DNA from: an uncultured Collinsella sp.
GTDB lineage: Bacteria; Actinomycetota; Coriobacteriia; Coriobacteriales; Coriobacteriaceae
Reading direction: 5' to 3'
NCBI GenBank assembly: GCA_958433005.1
Contig: CAUAWV010000034.1
Location: 1-25,470, forward strand
DNA: 25,470 nt
In this document: piece after piece, positions 23,355-25,470 of the stretch
Layout of the letters: each line of letters starts with the position of its first letter
Position numbering within the stretch: the first letter of the stretch is position 1
Notes under the pieces: generated by a model
Told to the model about the DNA's origin: nothing
Databases searched by the model: none
What the model saw: only the letters and a program-made list of their open reading frames with translations
Program-made: the position numbers and the translations under genes

Positions 23355-23410
23355 CCCAGGCAAAAACCTGTCAAAAAGGGACAGGTTTGTTTTGGCAGGT
23401 TTTATCTGGG
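23355..23410. repeat. Repeat E, nested palindromes with GGGACAGG core
   Basis: AAACCTGT (23364) pairs with ACAGGTTT (23381-23388). An outer pair, CCCAGGCAAAAACCTG (23355-23370) with CAGGTTTTATCTGGG (23396-23410), is nearly complementary and competes for the same left strand. It lies in the 338-nt gap between the ROK kinase and GntR genes. Confidence 0.8.
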
Positions 23411-23516
23411 AAAACGCAAGGCATGAGATTCGGTTCGCTGGGCGGCAAAACGGCCCAACCCCATCTTCGAGCCGATCAATTTGCTCAATACCACATTATT
23501 CGAATGCATATTCATT

Positions 23517-23528
23517 TAGAGCGCTCTA
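23517..23528. promoter_or_regulatory. Perfect 12-bp palindrome, candidate operator of the GntR regulator
   Basis: TAGAGCGCTCTA lies immediately upstream of the candidate -35 of the gntR promoter. GntR/UTRA repressors bind palindromes of this size, and autoregulation is common. The sequence TTTAGAG recurs once upstream of manA (near 24398), but its second half is not conserved there. Confidence 0.5.
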
Positions 23529-23529
23529 G

Positions 23530-23558
23530 TTGATATAGAAAGCGTTTTTTGATTATAT
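23530..23558 (+). promoter_or_regulatory. Candidate promoter of the gntR gene
   Basis: TTGATA (23530-23535), a 17-nt spacer, TTATAT (23553-23558), about 90 nt before the start codon. Further down, GCGTTTTTTGA (23542-23552) and TCAAAAACGC (23573-23582) form an inverted repeat that overlaps the -10 region. Confidence 0.6.
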
Positions 23559-23647
23559 CTTTCTCGAACTTTTCAAAAACGCAATAGGGATGCTTAGGCG
23601 TGAACTATACTTTCGTTTGTACTCAATCAAGCCGGAAAGGAGGTTCC

Positions 23648-24367
23648 ATGATTCCCAAATATGAGGCAATAGCTGCAGATATCCGTCGAAGCATCGAGGA
23701 CGGCGCTCTAAAGCCGGGCGACAAGCTGCCCACCGTCGTTGAGTTCTGCGAGCTCTATAGCGTTTCCAAAATCACCGTCAAACGAGCTATTGAGCAGATT
23801 ACCGATGAAGGTCTTGTTACCAGCCGGCGCGGATCGGGCACCTACGTTAAGGACACGGCGGGGCTTCCCGGCCAGGCGTTTTTCCAGGGCAAGAACGATC
23901 GCTCCCAGGGCTTTTCGTATGAGCACCGCGGGGAGAAGGTGACCTCGGTGGTCTACGATTTCTCGATTGTCAATCCGCCAGCAGACGTCGCTGCCCAGCT
24001 GGGAATTGCCGAGGACGACTTTGCCTATCACATCGTGCGCGTGCGCCAGGTCGACGAGAAGCCCATCGTTATCGAGTACACCTACATGCCCCTCGAGCTG
24101 ATTCCGGGCCTTAAAAAGAAAGACCTGTATGGATCGGTCTACAGCTTCATCCGCAAGCAATGCGGGCTGAAGATTTCGAGCTTCCACCGCACCATTCGCG
24201 CCGTAGCGGCAACCGAGGAAGAGGCTGAGCGCCTGAACACCAAACCCGGCTCTCCCCTGCTCGAGCTCAACCAGATTGGCTTTTTGGATAGCGGCACCGC
24301 CTTTGAGCATTCGATCTCGCGCAACGTTGGTGACCGCTTTGAGCTGCACAACGTAACGTTGGCATAG
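23648..24367 (+). CDS. GntR family regulator with UTRA ligand domain (HutC subfamily)
   Basis: A 239-residue transcription factor. The winged helix (1-70) has YEAIAADIRRSIEDGALKPGDKLPTVVEFCELYSVSKITVKRAI and the wing SRRGSGTYV. The UTRA domain (about 85-235) carries FAYHIVRVRQVDEKPIVIEYTYMPLELIPGL and ends with GTAFEHSISRNVGDRFELHN. UTRA domains bind sugar phosphates or related small effectors. The start ATG at 23648 follows AAGGAGG; an earlier in-frame Met has no ribosome site. Its neighbours (ROK kinase and ManA) point to a hexose-phosphate effector such as mannose- or fructose-6-phosphate, which is inference. Confidence 0.93.
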   Translation: MIPKYEAIAADIRRSIEDGALKPGDKLPTVVEFCELYSVSKITVKRAIEQITDEGLVTSRRGSGTYVKDTAGLPGQAFFQGKNDRSQGFSYEHRGEKVTSVVYDFSIVNPPADVAAQLGIAEDDFAYHIVRVRQVDEKPIVIEYTYMPLELIPGLKKKDLYGSVYSFIRKQCGLKISSFHRTIRAVAATEEEAERLNTKPGSPLLELNQIGFLDSGTAFEHSISRNVGDRFELHNVTLA

Positions 24368-24442
24368 GTTTTTGTAGTCATGCGGGCGCTCGTTACGGCT
24401 CGTTTAGAGTGGGCGGCCGCGCAACACCATGGGGGTATGAAC

Positions 24443-25375
24443 ATGTCCGATTTGATTAAACTGACGCCGATCTTTCACGAGAAGATCTGGGGCGGCCGCC
24501 AGCTCGAAACCGTATTTGGTTATGACATTCCCGAGGGTCCCATCGGCGAGTGCTGGGCCATCTCGGCACACCCCAACGGCGACTGCCAGATCGCTGAGGG
24601 CCCGTACGCCGGTCACACGCTGTCATGGCTGTGGGCCGAGCACCGCGAGCTCTTTGGCAACTGCGAGGGCAAGGAGTTCCCGCTGCTCATTAAGATTCTG
24701 GACGCCAAGGACGACCTTTCGATCCAAATCCATCCCAACGACGAGTACGCCGCCGAGCACGAGAACGGTAGCTTGGGCAAAACCGAGTGCTGGTATGTGC
24801 TGGACTGCGAGCCCGGCTCCACGATCATCGTCGGCCAGCGTGCCAAGGACCGCGCCGAGGCCGCACAGATGATCGAGGAAGGCCGTTGGGACGACATGCT
24901 CAACGTACTGCCGATTCACAAGGGCGACTTTTTCCAGATTGATTCCGGTACCGTGCACGCCATCAAGACCGGCACGCTCATTTTAGAGACGCAGCAGTCG
25001 AGCGACGTGACGTATCGTCTATACGACTACGATCGTCCCGGCACCGACGGAAAGCTGCGCCCACTTCACATTGAGCAGAGCCTGGATTGCATCAACTTTA
25101 ACGCGCAGGCACCGACCGACGGTACCGTAACCGCGCGCGAGGTCGATGGCGTAACCGAGCTCGAGTCCAACCCCTGCTACACCGTCGATCGCGTGCGCGT
25201 CAACGGCAGCAAGACCTTGGAGCAGCGCTGGCCCTTCATGTGCCTGTCAGTCATCGACGGCGAAGGCACCGTCTGCGGCAACCCCGTCCACAAGGGAAGC
25301 CACCTGCTAGCCCCGAGCACCGTCAGCTCCATCGACCTCGAAGGCAAGATGGAACTGATCATCAGCCACCTGTAA
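24443..25375 (+). CDS. manA: Mannose-6-phosphate isomerase, type I
   Basis: A 310-residue zinc isomerase interconverting mannose-6-P and fructose-6-P. It is the short cupin form found in Firmicutes. Zinc ligands appear as Q95-I-H97 (LSIQIHPND), Glu115 (GKTECWYVL) and His172 (DSGTVHAIKTG). The N-terminal TPIFHEKIWGGRQL and IGECWAISAHPNG are family signatures. I start it at the ATG at 24443, with GGGGG 7 nt upstream; another ATG at 24437 is too near that site. It lies 75 nt after gntR, likely in the same transcript, opposite the ROK kinase that could make its substrate. Confidence 0.95.
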   Translation: MSDLIKLTPIFHEKIWGGRQLETVFGYDIPEGPIGECWAISAHPNGDCQIAEGPYAGHTLSWLWAEHRELFGNCEGKEFPLLIKILDAKDDLSIQIHPNDEYAAEHENGSLGKTECWYVLDCEPGSTIIVGQRAKDRAEAAQMIEEGRWDDMLNVLPIHKGDFFQIDSGTVHAIKTGTLILETQQSSDVTYRLYDYDRPGTDGKLRPLHIEQSLDCINFNAQAPTDGTVTAREVDGVTELESNPCYTVDRVRVNGSKTLEQRWPFMCLSVIDGEGTVCGNPVHKGSHLLAPSTVSSIDLEGKMELIISHL

Positions 25376-25449
25376 GCTACCGGTCCCCGAGCGCTCGCCG
25401 GGACGGGGCGCGGGGTTTGGTCGCCTGCTCGGACAGTCCTGCTCGCACG

Positions 25450-25470
25450 GAGAGCACATTAAGTGCTCTC
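25450..25470 (+). terminator. Hairpin at the right edge, possible manA terminator
   Basis: GAGAGCAC and GTGCTCTC with a 5-nt ATTAA loop. The stem ends exactly at the last base, so a T-run, if present, is outside the window. Confidence 0.45.

Overview
The window is a GC-rich, gene-dense bacterial chromosome segment with no sign of phage, plasmid or insertion-sequence genes. The content fits the Coriobacteriia, and Collinsella is my best guess. The clues are a high-GC Actinomycetota-like code with frequent GTG and TTG starts, a tmk-holB-ricT cluster next to topA, HypA/HypB, a type Ic aspartate aminotransferase and a Mn-dependent pyrophosphatase. The genus is inferred from gene content and style, not from any marker gene. 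Most genes lie on the minus strand; only four are on the plus strand.

Layout. 1-2899 (minus) is a tight four-gene operon: a beta-hydroxyacid dehydrogenase with a striking His/Cys-rich tail, a small membrane protein, a HEAT-like protein, and an NAD-type isocitrate dehydrogenase that runs off the left edge. 2998-4615 (minus) holds a DegV protein and the long ribosome hibernation factor, separated by a strong terminator. 4933-5940 is an orphan solute-binding lipoprotein behind a leader of about 340 nt. 6406-10818 (minus) is the replication and nucleotide cluster tmk-holB-ricT-comF. 11058-12032 (plus) is a zinc-ribbon membrane protein flanked by two large palindromes. 12175-17248 (minus) is a tatA/B-tatC-hypA-hypB-topA series that joins protein export to nickel-enzyme maturation. 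17402-19088 (minus) holds a STAS anti-anti-sigma protein and an aspartate aminotransferase. 19239-19493 (plus) is a small unknown protein. 19643-22190 (minus) holds NhaA and PpaC. 22356-25375 is a sugar-phosphate locus: a ROK kinase (minus) divergent from a GntR regulator and a type I mannose-6-phosphate isomerase (plus).

The most unusual signals are non-coding. Five intergenic sites carry repeat or palindromic structures with different arms but a shared GGGAC core, several of them with perfect 20-21 bp arms. Two genes (comF and the STAS gene) have their Shine-Dalgarno sequence built into a hairpin, in one case in a stem and in the other in the loop. Among proteins, the 12-residue His/Cys repeats on the dehydrogenase and the Arg-rich tail plus extra Cys cluster on RicT stand out. 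No CRISPR array, rRNA or tRNA was seen.
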